Part shown: positions 1 to 12,054 of the stretch, piece after piece | Position numbering within the stretch: the stretch's first letter is position 1 | Layout of the letters: every line of letters starts with the position of its first letter | NCBI GenBank assembly: GCA_002749535.1 | Contig: MZZL01000390.1 | Location: 447,778-511,777, forward strand | Origin: Apophysomyces variabilis | Lineage: Eukaryota; Mucoromycota; Mucoromycetes; Mucorales; Mucoraceae | Length of the DNA stretch: 64,000 bases | Direction of reading: 5' to 3' | Translations under genes and position numbers: made by a program | Notes under the pieces: model-generated | What the model was told of the DNA's origin: nothing | Database searches by the model: none | What the model saw: the letters and a program-made list of their open reading frames with translations, nothing else

Positions 1-39
1 TGCAACTTGTGCTTTTTGTGACCGTCCATACATTAACCT

Positions 40-180
40 CATACTTTTTTTTTGCGGAAACATTTGCGCTGCTCGAAACCCCTTTATTCGAGTAGCGCAA
101 ATATCTTTACAAAATACTGTAAGCTTGAACTAGTCCTTCTGCACTCGCTTCGCTCCTTCCGTTACAGCCGCGTGCGGCTG
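40..180. repeat. Transposon terminal module with hairpin end
   Basis: A T-run followed by GCGGAAACATTTGCGCTGCTC recurs almost unchanged at 9139-9180. Here it forms an imperfect palindrome: positions 62-77 pair with 87-102 with a single mismatch. The right arm ending in GAGTAGCGCAAAT resembles the element ends at about 28835-28862 and 57070-57091. Next to it, at 165-180, is a perfect 7-bp GC-rich stem (CAGCCGC, GT loop, GCGGCTG). No coding sequence is recognised in 1-650. I read this as the end of a TIR-type mobile element whose body lies to the left of the window or has been lost; that reading is inference from the repeats. Confidence 0.55.
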
Positions 181-661
181 CAGTAAATGAATTTGTGGCT
201 ATTTTTAACATATGCTTACGTTAATATAAGATATTGCTAAAAATGAAGTCTTCGTTTTAATGCAAGATATTCAAGAGGTGTACCTAAGTGACTGATATGA
301 TATGGTGTTGGGAAATAAAGATGCACCATGTAAGATAAATGGTCTAAAACGCGAAAAACGATCTGGAGACATAAGAACGCAAATAAGCCAGTATCGCTTG
401 TGGGCAACAATTTCATATAGGCAAAAAAAGAGCAGAATGAATGTTTGAAGCCTAAGTACCTGCCTCGTATAACATAGCTTATGGACCTTGATCTTACGTT
501 GAAAAAATACAGAGCGAATGACAAAGTTAGCATAGGAATGGTTACTTCTGTTTGCAATAGAATATGGAAGAAACAGAGATAAATTGACAATGTTCACTGA
601 AGGTACATGCCTAGTTGAACAAAGCAATAGTTCTCCATATAAGAATCCTATCATTGAGCAA

Positions 662-922
662 TTTCGTCATATATAAAACGGGTGGAGGTCAATTAGACAA
701 TATATTCAACTACTCATTGCATTGGTAAATCACTTCATTCTTTTCATTACTGCTGAAGTTTTTACACGAATGGCTTTTAATGATCTTTTTAATATTCTTC
801 TACTCACTTATTGCAGCTCAACTTTCTTGACCCACACATCAGGATTGCGCCCAGCTACCAAAATGCTACTAAGAGCAACTCGACCCTTTGGGCCTTGTTG
901 GAAAGCGTCAGATAATATCTAA
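662..922 (+). other. Possible exon remnants, unrecognised
   Basis: Two coding-looking stretches flank a plausible GT-AG intron: one ends near 725 before GTAAAT and the next begins after TTATTGCAG near 814. Two frames of the second piece are open to stops at 897-922. I do not recognise the product and no start codon can be assigned. It could be the 3' end of a gene broken by the element to its left, or chance. Confidence 0.15.
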
Positions 923-1189
923 GACTAATTTATTCCTCTACTTCATTGCTAGACGTATACTTTTCTCCTAAATAAAGACTTCTATATATCAACTGGATAG
1001 TACTACGGTCGAACCAGCTTGCAAGAAACTAGTTGTAATACCGGCAAAATGTTTTTGCGCCCAAAAATTACTGTATACTAACAGAGAGAAAAGTTGATGA
1101 CGTAACAGAAGTAAGAACGCTTGCGGCCGCAACAGATTGTGTTTTTTTCGAAGCCGCTCATTGTTTAACCTCCCCACTCTAGGTCCAAC

Positions 1190-1682
1190 ATGGTAATCCA
1201 TCGTCTAAGCAGTATAATGTTAGTCCACTACTGCTAATAGCTTTCTTTATGTAGCCTGTTCCTTTCGAAGCATTGTTGCCATTTGCCATGATTGGCACCT
1301 TCTTTGTGATCACCGCCTCTGGTTTGTCCGTCACGAAGTACTATGCCAACGAAAGAAAGGTAAATCGCACGCGTATAAACTATCATGCCACTTTATTTCT
1401 AAATGTAATTGCTTTTAGCCTACCAGACACAATCTTGATAACTGGGATATTCAAATGATGGAACGCGACAGACGTCTAACAGGAACGATTCGTGGTCAAT
1501 CGGTAAACGCTACTTATGTCTAAAATATTTTTCTTATCAAACCTTATAGTCAAACCCTGTTGCACCGTTGCCATTTGCAACGAATAGGTAAGGACACCAT
1601 AGATATAAAAAGATTTCTTCACTCACATCTCATTTTTATCTGTTACAGTGCATGGTACTTGGAAAAATTCAGATCGAACTAG
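1190..1682 (+). CDS. NADH:ubiquinone oxidoreductase MWFE/NDUFA1-type subunit (complex I)
   Basis: A five-exon gene encoding about 87 aa: exons 1190-1192, 1255-1359, 1419-1502, 1550-1587 and 1649-1682. The first intron falls immediately after the ATG codon. The protein starts MPVPFEALLPF, has one membrane helix at about residues 8-26, then the family hallmark MERDRRLTG at about residues 51-59 and a C-terminal NPVAPLPFA segment. The start and the NPVAP tail resemble fungal 9.8-kDa subunits of the complex I membrane arm. It would act in the inner mitochondrial membrane as an accessory subunit. All introns have GT-AG ends and keep frame; the branch sequence TGCTAAT precedes the first acceptor. 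Every exon is too short to stand out as an ORF, so a simple ORF search misses this gene. Identification rests on the MERDRR motif, size and topology. Confidence 0.85.
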
Positions 1683-2523
1683 AATGGTACATGTAGAAGA
1701 ACAATGACGAAGGATATAAAAAAAAGTCGAAACAAAGTATCATAAACTTAAGACAGCATCAGACATTGAAGAAGAGGAAGGCATGAATATGCCGCTTGGG
1801 TTTATAAAAGATAAAGGTCATTGATCAACTGCTGACGGCGTCCTCTTTGCTCTTTGGTCTCCCAGCACGTTCCATGGTGAGGTTCTGTAATCTAGAATTG
1901 CAAAGAAGTCATGGCGACTTTTATGTGATGTTCGCATGTTTCAATGCAAGATACCATATCGGGGTTAAGGATGGATAGATGAAAGCAATTATAGTATACG
2001 ACACCATGCATCAATGGCTTACTAGTTATGATGCTATTGAGAGGTGAGGATGACATCGTCTGATGATGCAGATCCCTGTCAAATCTTTTTTGTCAGACTT
2101 TCCCCAGCGACAATCCGACGTTTCCCCTTTTTGAAAGATGAAAATCAAGCACGGGTTATTTAACTTTTCTGGTAGCATTGTACTGTTATTTTTGCTGCGA
2201 TCTTAGTAAATAGAAATGAGCTGTAGTCCTATTAAATATTTGCAATTTCAATGTAATTCATTAGGAGCCACAATTTCTGCAGTGATTGTATGGTAAGACT
2301 GCCGAAAACGAGTAGTAAGCGAAAATAGATGTGTATATGGATCAATTTAGAATCGCCGACAAACAAGCATGCCCATAAATGAGAGCAGGAGTAAATCAAA
2401 GAGTCTGGACAGGCGGTAAACGAACCATTTAATTCGGACTATCAATTGCATAGGGCCAGTTGTTTAAACAGTTCGTTTTCCAGTTCCGAGCTTACCAGTT
2501 GCTTTTCCTTCATTCCCCAAACC
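1683..2523. other. Intergenic spacer upstream of the SulP gene
   Basis: About 840 bp with no supported gene. It presumably holds the 3' UTR of the complex I gene and the promoter and 5' UTR of the transporter. No repeat or RNA gene is visible. Confidence 0.5.
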
Positions 2524-4952
2524 ATGACAACTCCCCATCGTCGTGGGCTCTCTTCAGCTAGTAGTGGGTATTTTCTTCTTTGTTTCTGGTATGACTTGGA
2601 ACACTTATCATTAAGGGTAGGTTCAAGATCTCTGCATCTCGATGACAGTGACGACGACGAAGTACTTATGCCCCGCAACGCACTGGAAACCAGCAACTTG
2701 CTCGCCGTTGAAGACCATATACCCCGTTATATGACCGCCTCCCCCAGTAAGCTACCTCCGGCTACCTTATTTACGTGTATTCACAAAATCAAATGGATTC
2801 CAAGTTCCTTCTGCTCGTATCCTGACAGAAAATACCCCAAAAGATAGTTGGAGTCTGTTTAAAGTTCGATCCAAGTACTATCTTCCCATTTTATATTGGT
2901 TGCCACTCTACAACACCCGCTTATTCTGGGGTGATGCTATTGCCGGTTTAACCCTCTCTTCTTTGCTTATCCCTCAAGGTTTGTCATATGCCACTGCTCT
3001 CTGCAAATTAGATGCCATCCATGGTTTATATGCTATCGCTTTTCCGGCTATCACCTATGCTATTTTTGGCATGTCAAGGTACAATGATGTTGTTTGTGAC
3101 CACTTTCTGACTTGAAATGTGTGGGGAGAATAGACAAATGTCCGTCGGGCCAGAAGCTACGCTTTCTTTATTGGTGGGTTCTTCTATCGCCCAGGTGACA
3201 CAACTGGACAGTGATACACCTGTGGATCCTTTAGCCTGGGCATGTCTGATATCATTATTTGTGGGACTGTTCACCTTTTTGTTGGGAATTTTCCGACTTG
3301 GATTTCTTGACAGTCTGATGAGCCGTGCGTTACTGCGCGGCTTTATTACCGGCGTGGCGTTGGTTGTGCTATTGCAACAGAGTATCATTCTGTTGGGTCT
3401 TGTGGAACAAAGTAAGGCATGGGGTATCACGGAAGCCTCATCTAGCATTGAAAGAGTGATATTCTTGATCAAAAACATCCGATTCGCACATACATTGACC
3501 ACTTGCATCTCCATCTTTTCCGTGACCTTCTTACTAAGCGTACGCGTCCTCAAATCGAAATTGAGCCAGTACAAACTTGCTCAGCTGTTCCCCGAGGTGC
3601 TACTGACGGTGATCGTATCGGTCATACTCACCCAATACTTTGCGTGGGACAGCCAAGGTTTGGGAATTCTAGGCGAGATCCAAAGTGCCGGTATCCCCCT
3701 TCCTTCAATCCCAGCCTTCCCCGACCGTAAACACATGAAGGACTTGCTGGTGACATCTGCCATGATTTCCGTGATCGGCTTTGTAGAAAGTGTTGTCATT
3801 TCAAAAACCTATAGCGGCATCCATCATTATCATGTAAGCGCTAACCGCGAGCTAGTTGGTCTGGGTGTGGCCAATATGATCGGCGGACTTTTCCAGGGTA
3901 TTCCGGCCTTTGGTTCGGTAAGTGTATTTCCTAGGACATGCTCCGTCGCGTTTTGCCGATAGCATGGTTTCATTCACAGCATCTGATCCAATCAATTCTT
4001 TTTCTTTTTGGTCTAACAGGTTGCCCGTAGTAAAATTAATGACAAGGCTGGGGCGCGAACACAGATGGCTGGTCTGATTGCTGGTGTGATGGCTCTCGTA
4101 GCCATCTTTTTCTTGTTGCCTTGTTTTTACTATCTTCCAACGGCAGTACTCTCGTCTATCATTTTCGTCGCTGTGCTGTCGCTGTTAGCCGAGCTTCCAG
4201 AAGACTTGCACTTTATTTTCAAGATTGGGGCATGGAAAGACCTGGCCTTGCTCACAGTGACATTTTTAGCAACTATTATCATCTCATTAGAATTTGGCAC
4301 CATGATCGCCGTCATTATCTCCTTGGTGCTTACCATTAAAGAAACCAGTTATCCTCGCATCACTATTATGGTAAGATCTCGGTATTACGCTGCTACTGTG
4401 GCTTATGAATCTGACATGGAGCAAACAGGGGCGTGTCAAGGGGACCAATAACAAATTTAGACCGATTGAAGATGGTCCAGAAGAAATCGAGCATTTGGAA
4501 GATGTTTTGATCGTACGCATCGAAGAACCTCTTTTCTTTGCGAATACGGGACAACTGAAGGATCGTCTCCGTCGGTTGGAGCAGTTTGGTGATATGTCGA
4601 TCCATCCTTCCGAAAGTCCGCGTCTTGCGGAATCGTCCTACATCATTTTTGATTTGGACCATATGCCGTACATTGATGCAAGGTACAGTGCATGAAAAGA
4701 CGCTCTTTCTTTATATATATGCTCATACTATGATATACTAGTGCGGTACAAATTCTCTATGAGGTTGTGGAAGCATACCATTCTCGACAAGTCCAAGTGT
4801 ATTTTGTCCGACTGCGTGAGCGACCCATGGAACTTTTCCAGCGATCTGGATTATTAGATTTAGTTGGCCAAGAGTGTCTGTTCCGCAAGGTGTCTGATGC
4901 TATCGAGGCCATTGAACAAGATATTATAAAATCAGCTTCTGACAGACCTTAA
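2524..4952 (+). CDS. SulP family sulfate/anion transporter with STAS domain
   Basis: Seven exons (2524-2567, 2616-2774, 2848-3078, 3134-3917, 4020-4370, 4429-4682, 4742-4952) give about 677 aa in one frame. After an acidic cytosolic N-terminus come the SulP core motifs IPQGLSYATAL (about residue 100) and MSVGPEATLSLLVG (about residue 145), a hydrophobic multi-helix region, and a VARSKINDKAGARTQMAG segment typical of the last transmembrane block. The C-terminal third reads as a STAS domain, with the characteristic FANTGQLKDRL and FDLDHMPYIDAS stretches. The predicted role is proton-coupled uptake of sulfate or a related oxyanion at the plasma membrane or vacuole; the substrate cannot be told from sequence. 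The start at 2524 is chosen because it opens the frame that splices cleanly into the acidic LDDSDDDE segment. The exon 2/3 junction is the least certain. Confidence 0.88.
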
Positions 4953-7900
4953 TTGCTGCAGCCATAAATTATAAACATGAGAAAATAAAGCAAAGTATTT
5001 CTAATCTTGAGCGTAAAGGTGGTACTTTTTCCAGGTACGCTGGTTCCATATAGTACATATTAGGCTACGTGCTATTTTCTTAACGGTTGACAACCTGGAC
5101 TGAAGCGTGGCACAGATCGTTGTCCTACCTTTCAAGAAGTTCCATGTCTCTCCCGTACTTATCTATATGTGGATAGTCGGCATGAAACGAGAGTTCTCGA
5201 TGGTTAGAACCAAAAAATTAAGAACCTAACTCAGTTTTTCTTTTATCGAGATTTAGTGCCATTGGTTAATAGAACGCTAAGCTCACAAAACATATTGTTG
5301 GTTGGTGTCAGACCATGATAGTATTTTGGCATCCATACTATTATAGAAAGAAAAACAACAACAATAGCAGCTTACGAAGAACTCCTTTTGCCGTTTGACC
5401 ATGCTAACGACATAACAATTTCCTATTGGCTTTCACGATCACTCTCCAAATGAAATGCAGGGGAAGTCGAGCTCTTATGACCGACATGGCTGAGGCGAAA
5501 AAAACAAAGGGTTCATGTCGAAAAAGGGAACCAAGAAATGAGTTTCCGACGGCGTAATTTCTTGCTGTGAGAACGTGTGCTGTAGCTGCAAAAAAACTTT
5601 CTCAAGCAAAAAAAGCATTATGTGGCACCTTTTCGCTGAGTTTCTTTAGCAATGAAATTGTGTAATGGATTCGTCATGCTTGTTGGGGAGGAATAACGGG
5701 CAACGAGACAAAAAGCTCCTACTTCAGCTTCCTCCTTTTCCTATTTTTTTATTCCATGATATCTGCTTCTCCGACCCCTCTAGCCAACTTTTCGGTATTA
5801 ATTCGATCAACTGAAGTAATCGCATGTCATTTTATGGTAAAAAAAGAATGAAGCTAAATAATAAAGTTTAGATATATCCAGAAAGTTTTTCCATGACAAA
5901 ACGCGTCATAAAGGTAGTACATCGGTAAGTAACAGACAGATAGTCTTGCAATGATGGTTATGATAAACAAAAAACATTGAGAATTTGCTGGTAGATCAGG
6001 ATGAATAAAGGAAACAAACAAATATACTATAGAAAAAATAGAGAGAAAAATGGCTTACTTTTACCGCCATAGATTTTTTTTTCTTTATCAACCTGTTTGA
6101 TTCCTCTATTTTTTCTCGTTTACACCTGTATCCCTTCTGACTGGAAATGCTGGTGCAACAATAATATTACTAACTTTATTCCATAAGAAACTCATCCCCT
6201 TTTTCTTTGTCCCTTTCTAAACATTGATGACTTACACACACACCTAAGCTGATTCACGTGCCCGAAGCGTTAATCGTACTACAAAGAAAACCGATTCATT
6301 CAGCCAATCACCCCATGCTTTCCTCGTGCTGACCTTCTTTCAAACTGCCTCTTTTTTTTTCTCTGCTTGTCTTGTGCTGCGATTAGAATCGATTGAAGAA
6401 TGATTTAATGAAACAAAAATATACGAAAAGAAAGAACGATCGTCGATCTTTCTATAGCGGCAGTTCATGTATCAGGGTCTGTGCGTTACGAGAGATCGTC
6501 CTTCACAATATGCACTAAAGAATAGCCTACATCCGACGCAAGTATAAGAGCAAGGGGTTTCGGGTTTCTAGCAAAAGAAAAGCACACAGTTTAACCAAAT
6601 CCCCCCTTGTTCCCCCAACTTTTTTTTTCATATCCTTTTTTTTCTTTTGCAGAAAGGGATCCGAAAGATAGGCACCTTAGCTTCTTTTTGATAGATGAGG
6701 GGAATAGGTATAACTTTACCGTATTATTCAGTGTTTTTAGCCATATATAGTATAAACGAAAGAGCACATGCGCATTTTTTCCCTATGCTGAGAAAAAATT
6801 TTTAGGATACGATGTCTAGTGAAAGCGATACAAAAGGCAAAAGTATAGAAAAGGCCCAAAGCAAGACAGAGAAATGACTCAATGCATGGCAAAGACGTAC
6901 AAAGGACAGGGGAATTACCATTTTTGGCAGATTCGCTCATCTCCCTTTGGAACAAACAACAAGAAAAAAAAAGATGAGCTTCTTACTAGGTAGTGATTTT
7001 ATTGTTCTTTATTTCTCGTTTATAACTTGAAATATTTTAAGAGAATGGTTTGTATAAAAAGAGCTCTTCTATGATCAAAAAAAATAACAATTCTTGGGAT
7101 AGTAAACCAAAAAGCTATATTGACCTTGGTCTGCTCTGTCCTTTACCCTTACTACTACCATTACTGCTACTATTACTACTACTAGGCTGCTACTATCACC
7201 ATCCTCCCTTTCTCTCTTTTCTTACTTTTTCTTTTCCTCTAACAATATCCCAAACGTTGACGATCGTTACACTACCTTTGATTTGCTCTGCTATCATGGA
7301 GTGCCGAAGACCAAGACCACAGAATCCTCGGCCAAGACCGCAGCCGGATCCACCTGTATCACCGTCCGATTCATCTCGCGAACGTGTTACTTTTTCCTTT
7401 GTCAAATCTAAACTAATGTGGTTCTTCTGTATCCCGCAGACCTCCTCAGCCTCTTCCTCTTCATGATGATAATATATGCCATCTCATTTTAGGTTTTCCT
7501 TCTTCTTTTTTCTAGTTTTGTTGTTTTACTTCACTTTTGCAACTTTTCAGATGACGATTATGATGGATAATTATTTATTTATTTCTTCACCCATTTTTAT
7601 GCACCTGTCTTCCCTAGCTTCTCTTGTTTTCTATGATTTTGTCAAATATGCTGGCTGCCAACGAATAGATCAAAAATTGATACATATTGTATATTTTCTT
7701 TTTCATTTCAAACTGTGTGCTCCATTTTATGATTTTCAATAAACTCAGGGAAAAAAGCATGTCTGTTCTCCAGATTTATCTGAGTGTCTGCAACACTTTG
7801 TGCAAAGGGTCATTCTACAATTTTTTATAACGTTGTTTCTTTGTTTTGCTAAAGAGCCGAACGATAGAGAGGCTACAAAACGCGTGATTTTCAGATGAGT

Positions 7901-9088
7901 GCTTGTCAGATGGTAAAGATCTCCTGAGTCTGAATTTACCATTTCTGCAACGACCGTTGCCAAGGACACCGAGGATAACAACGGCGCCCTTTGCTTTAGT
8001 TCGGTACTTGCACTAAGCACGCGTAGGATATGTCGTCGGTAAAGTTAAAAAGTGGCACTCTTTCTTATCAACAAGCTTGCTTAGCATGTGGTTTAACTTT
8101 AAAAAACTTTCTCCGCCCTATTGCAAGGACAGATAGATGTTTGCGGGAACCCTGAATTGTTTCATCCTGAGCATGACCATTGTCTTTCCCCAAAACGCTC
8201 CTATATTACGAGAAAGTATGGATAACTGGACTTATGTATCTTTTTTTCTTTGCTCTTCAGTTTGGCGAAATCCCATCTCCACCTCGACCCCTCTCCCCAA
8301 AGAATAAAAAAGAGGGACAAGCGGTGACAGTAAGCAAAGCCCGCTCCTAGCTGAAAAAGGAAAAAAAATAAGAACCCAAGACACTAAAAGAAGTACATCG
8401 GCCTATAACCTAACATGGAAAAGGGCGGAAAAAAATAAAATAATAAAAAAAAAGAAGAGAGCTGTTTAGCCGATAGGGACAATGAGACAGGCAGAAACAA
8501 GAGAGGAGTATCCTGAAACACCTTTAGATTGACATACTTGATTGAAAGCACGGGAATTTTCTTTGTCAAAACAAAAAAAAAAGCCTGTTGCCACCATGGC
8601 AATAAGCTTAACATGTTTACTTAATCCAAGCTTATTTTGATGCAGGTTTCTTTTTACAGATTTGGTATATAGGAAACCAGTCTGGCTTTTTATTGTTCCA
8701 AGGCTTTGGTTAGAAAAGGACGTCATTGATAGGGAAAGGGGTGGAGGAGAAAGCTGTAAAGCAGGAGAAGGAGAAAAGAAATGTGTGGAGCAGGACATGG
8801 ATTTCAGCTGTTGAAAAATGTCATTGCCAACGTAGCGACGATCGGAATTCTACGGTGCTTTGCCAAATAAGGTTAACCGAAGACGCATAATGAAAACTTC
8901 GGCGATCGGCAACATTAACAAAAAAAACGTGCTTTTTTGGCTCCGAACTTGAAAGGGACTGCCTATCTATGGCCAATACAGTGTTTTTATTGGACGATTT
9001 GATTTTTTGGAGACGAACTAATGGTGATATCAAACATCATGATATTCTTCCGAGTCGATTTGCGGTTTTACCAGACAAAATCATATAC
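4953..9088. other. Gene-poor 4.1-kb spacer
   Basis: No conserved gene is recognisable on either strand. The stretch is AT-rich with long T- and A-runs and pyrimidine tracts, and contains a TAC/ACT trinucleotide-rich patch at about 7145-7195. One weak small-ORF candidate (7296-7492) is listed separately. It may include long UTRs, an unrecognised non-coding transcript or eroded transposon DNA. Confidence 0.4.
7296..7492 (+). CDS. Possible small two-exon membrane peptide
   Basis: Exon 7296-7383 and exon 7440-7492 are separated by an intron-like segment (GTGTTA...CTAAT...CCGCAG). The joined frame encodes about 46 aa with a proline/arginine-rich first half (PRPQNPRPRPQPDPP) and a hydrophobic C-terminal run (LFLFMMIIYAISF) that could be one membrane helix. 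I do not recognise it. The surrounding sequence is low in complexity, so the model may be fortuitous. It is offered because it is the only coding-like signal in a long empty stretch. Confidence 0.22.
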
Positions 9089-9138
9089 TTATGAAACTCT
9101 TGCCATCGGACTATTTGAAATCAATCTCTCTTGACAGA

Positions 9139-9185
9139 CATTACTTTTTTTTTGCGGAAACATTTGCGCTGCTTGAAACTCCTTT
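9139..9185. repeat. Terminal repeat shared with window position 40-86
   Basis: The run of T followed by GCGGAAACATTTGCGCTGC and TTGAAACTCCTTTT matches positions 40-86 with only a few substitutions. It lies about 200 bp beyond the 3' end of the decayed Fanzor ORF on the minus strand and is the likely right end of that element. Confidence 0.6.
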
Positions 9186-9187
9186 TC

Positions 9188-9329
9188 ACGCCAATCGGAA
9201 ATTTGGTTTGTGTTACACAAACGACAAGTTGCACCTTTCAGCCAGATACTCATGAGGGATATTGATGCTACATGCCTTTCTCTTGCCCATGATTCAAAGG
9301 CAAGGCAAACCATAATTTTCAATTGGCGT
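9188..9329 (-). ncRNA. Candidate structured RNA (omega-RNA-like) at the Fanzor 3' side
   Basis: An 8-bp perfect closing helix pairs ACGCCAAT (9188-9195) with ATTGGCGT (9322-9329). Inside it are a 7-bp hairpin (GTTTGTG, TTA loop, CACAAAC, about 9205-9221) and a second 7-bp stem (TGCCTTT with AAAGGCA, about 9272-9302). The segment sits between the RuvC-III end of the Fanzor remnant and the element terminus, where guide-RNA scaffolds lie in known Fanzor and TnpB elements. The base pairing is visible; transcription and function are inference, and the same stretch is also partly open as an ORF. Confidence 0.3.
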
Positions 9330-9369
9330 AAGAAGGTCCCGCGCAGTGAAAACAACTCTCTGAAGTTTA

Positions 9370-11656
9370 GTGATAATCGAAGAGACTGGCATAATCACTT
9401 TCCACAAGTGTAACAATCCAAATCCTTCTGGAAAAGGAACCCGCATTCGAAATGGTGATATTGGCAACATTTTGACTATCCCTTGCCCGGCGAAATATAG
9501 CAGGTCTACTTCCGTCGGACCCAACAGACAAGGAAATTTCATAAAGATTTTTGGATGCATTCACGTCACGATCCCACAGTGTACCACAGTTCTTGCACCC
9601 AAGGACATCGTGGTGGGTAACGCCGTCCAAAGTCTTCATCTTCTGAAAAGTTCGCTGGTTGCAGCAATGACATATCTAAGCACAATACAAAAGTTATCCA
9701 TTACAAAAATGAGAAGGAAGAATAAACCTGATGGATTTACCTGTGAAGATAAGTATTCCTCTACAGTGACAACTAGAACCTGCCGTTGCCGCTCCCGTCT
9801 TTTAAGGCTGCTCTATAGCTTTCCAACCACCCCAGAAGGATGGCCCTTAAATTTTGTTTTTCTTTGATTGAACATCCCGTTACCAAACGCAATCAATGGC
9901 ATTTTTCCATCATTGTCAACTTTGACTTTCTGTTTCTTCCACCGAGGAAGTCTTCTGTTTGTGTTTGTTGACCTGATGGATGATTCAGGTCTTCTTATAT
10001 TACTATAGATTGTCATCAGTTATCATCGACTTGTCCTATTGTAATAAACCAAAGCATCGTTTACCTTTCGTGAGACGGTTCGGTCCTTTCGGGACTACCA
10101 GCCAATCTTTTCTGGCGTCCACGTACTCGCTTATCCTTCTTCTTTTTCCAATTTCGTTTAGTTTTCTTTCTTCGCCTTCGGTCATACTTTTTGCCGCCAT
10201 TGATCAGTATGTTTGCGATTTCGTCTCTAGCGCGTTGTCTCCCTGATAGTTGTAGAATCGGTCACGACCTCTGTCATAGTGATAAAAACCGAAAAGCTCT
10301 TCGCGATGCAGAAAAAAGTACTGCAAATACTCAGAGTATTGGACGCTGCTGCAGGTCTTTGCGGTTGGGAATTTTGATTCGATTTCTTTAATTCCAGCGG
10401 TCTGCTTTTCCTTGTTTAGTTGATTATTTCTGCGGGCAGATCCTGTTAGAGCATAGTATCCGCAGTGGAGCAGCGCCCAATCTCGTGGCTTTCTTCAGAA
10501 TAGCCATAGGACGCAGTGAACAAAGCACGAACACCAGGATCCAAGGCTGCTGGGCGAAAGTATTCTTGAACCTCCTCGATATTGAAGTCTTCAAGTTGGA
10601 TACCTTCATCCATGGTTGTCCTAACTGGTTTGGCGCGAGAAAACTGAAAATGAACAGTAAACCCGTCTGTCATAATTTGATTTCGGAATACTCGTTTTGA
10701 ATCGATTCTAACCAATATAGCTTAACTAAACCATGGCATCGTCGACAATCGAATTGAAGCTTACCTGTTGAACCCATATCGATCAAGGTCAAAACATTGA
10801 TTAAATAGGGCAAGATTACTGTCATAATCATTATTCCTTGGTAAACTAATTGACGCAAGAGTCGATAACGTTTGGGAATCGACCGTGACAAAGCGCCATT
10901 GAAATGATGGAAGCGGAGCTAATGAAAAGAGTTTTGGTAATGATATGCCCTGTTTATGTTGAGTGGTAGTTGTTGCTTGCAAGCGTCATTAGAATTGAGG
11001 CGGCCTCAGCCTCCTGATGTAGCTCCGTGTACCTAGCAAGGATATGCCGGAGAAGACGGATGTATCTCCCAGGCGATGTTGCCAATGCTGCTTGTTCGTA
11101 AGGTAGAGGAATAACTGCTTGTAATTCATCGTGGATGTCCCAAACCGAGTCAATAATATAAACGGAAACTAGGTGCACAACATGGACTGGCCATTTAGGC
11201 TCACCATTTGCGACAACTTCCATGATGAAGTCCCAAACAATCTGTCGAGCATAGCTCGTACTAAGTGCCTATCATATTTTATAAATACGTCAAGGTCGAT
11301 TTAATTAATAGTCGAGCTTACTGGCACGAGCCTTTGCAATTTGTATAAAGAATAAGTTGATATTCGACCGTAGAAATTGTCAACAATATGGCTTGTATAG
11401 GCCTCTGCTATGGAAAGCAGGCAGCCGACAGAGCATGACCGTAGCCAACAAATCCTCGGAGCGGGTATACAATCTCTGAATAAAGCGCTTGATACACCAA
11501 CCACTCTTGCCTGATCGATTCGGGAAAGTTTGGGTTCGTATTGGTGATTGTTTTGCCGAGAACTAATTGACAGACAGAATAGCAGAAATTTTGAAAGAAA
11601 ACATAGACGGAGATCTCAGACCGGGAGTGAATGATAATATAGCCATTAACAAACAT
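9370..11656 (-). pseudogene. Fanzor (eukaryotic TnpB-like RNA-guided nuclease), decayed copy
   Basis: Reading leftward, pieces of one Fanzor protein appear in order. They are an N-terminal helical region (about 10670-11656, including LFSLAPLPSFQWRF), then MTDGFTVHFQFSR, then RuvC-I ALDPGVRALFTA with its aspartate at 10539-10541. Next come AFGNGMFNQRKTKFKG (about 9900), RuvC-II TVEEYL (about 9755) and, after an apparent intron, the zinc-ribbon and RuvC-III region CKNCGTLWDRDVNASKN (about 9555-9600). The ORF is interrupted by a TAG at 9813-9815, in the position of a conserved tyrosine codon after VVGKL, by stops after RuvC-I and by a frameshift near 11410. Both catalytic acidic positions I examined are still readable, so loss is recent relative to the divergence from the second copy. 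Known Fanzors are omega-RNA-guided DNA nucleases carried by transposons; this copy cannot make a full protein. Confidence 0.8.
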
Positions 11657-12054
11657 CTGTGCTCTGCATATGACCTCCCGAACAAAAGCAGAGAGCTCTA
11701 CGATACGTGTTCATAATCTGTCTGCATGTTCTTGACGTACGACAGATTCATACGGCAACACTCGCGTATACATTTCGCTGTCAGATTGTAAAAGTTGTTG
11801 ACCTTTTCTTTGATATTTGTTTTGTAGTTTCTACATCTTGAGGATCTTGAAGTCAAGTGACCAGTTTCATTGCAAGATGCACAGGGACTAGGTGCATTCG
11901 GGTTCTCGTTTGCTTGATTTTGTTCGATTTTGGCACCTTTTTTTTTGTGCTTCTCGACACCATCCTTCCTCTTCCTCTTCCCTTAATTTCAAGTTATTTA
12001 GAAAACTAAGAGTGCCAGCATTTGATATAGCTTACCCTTAAATAATATACATCG

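Noticed and set aside
237..654. Two overlapping minus-strand ORFs of 117 and 127 codons near the left end
   Set aside because: Different frames over the same AT-rich DNA, no motifs and no splice support.
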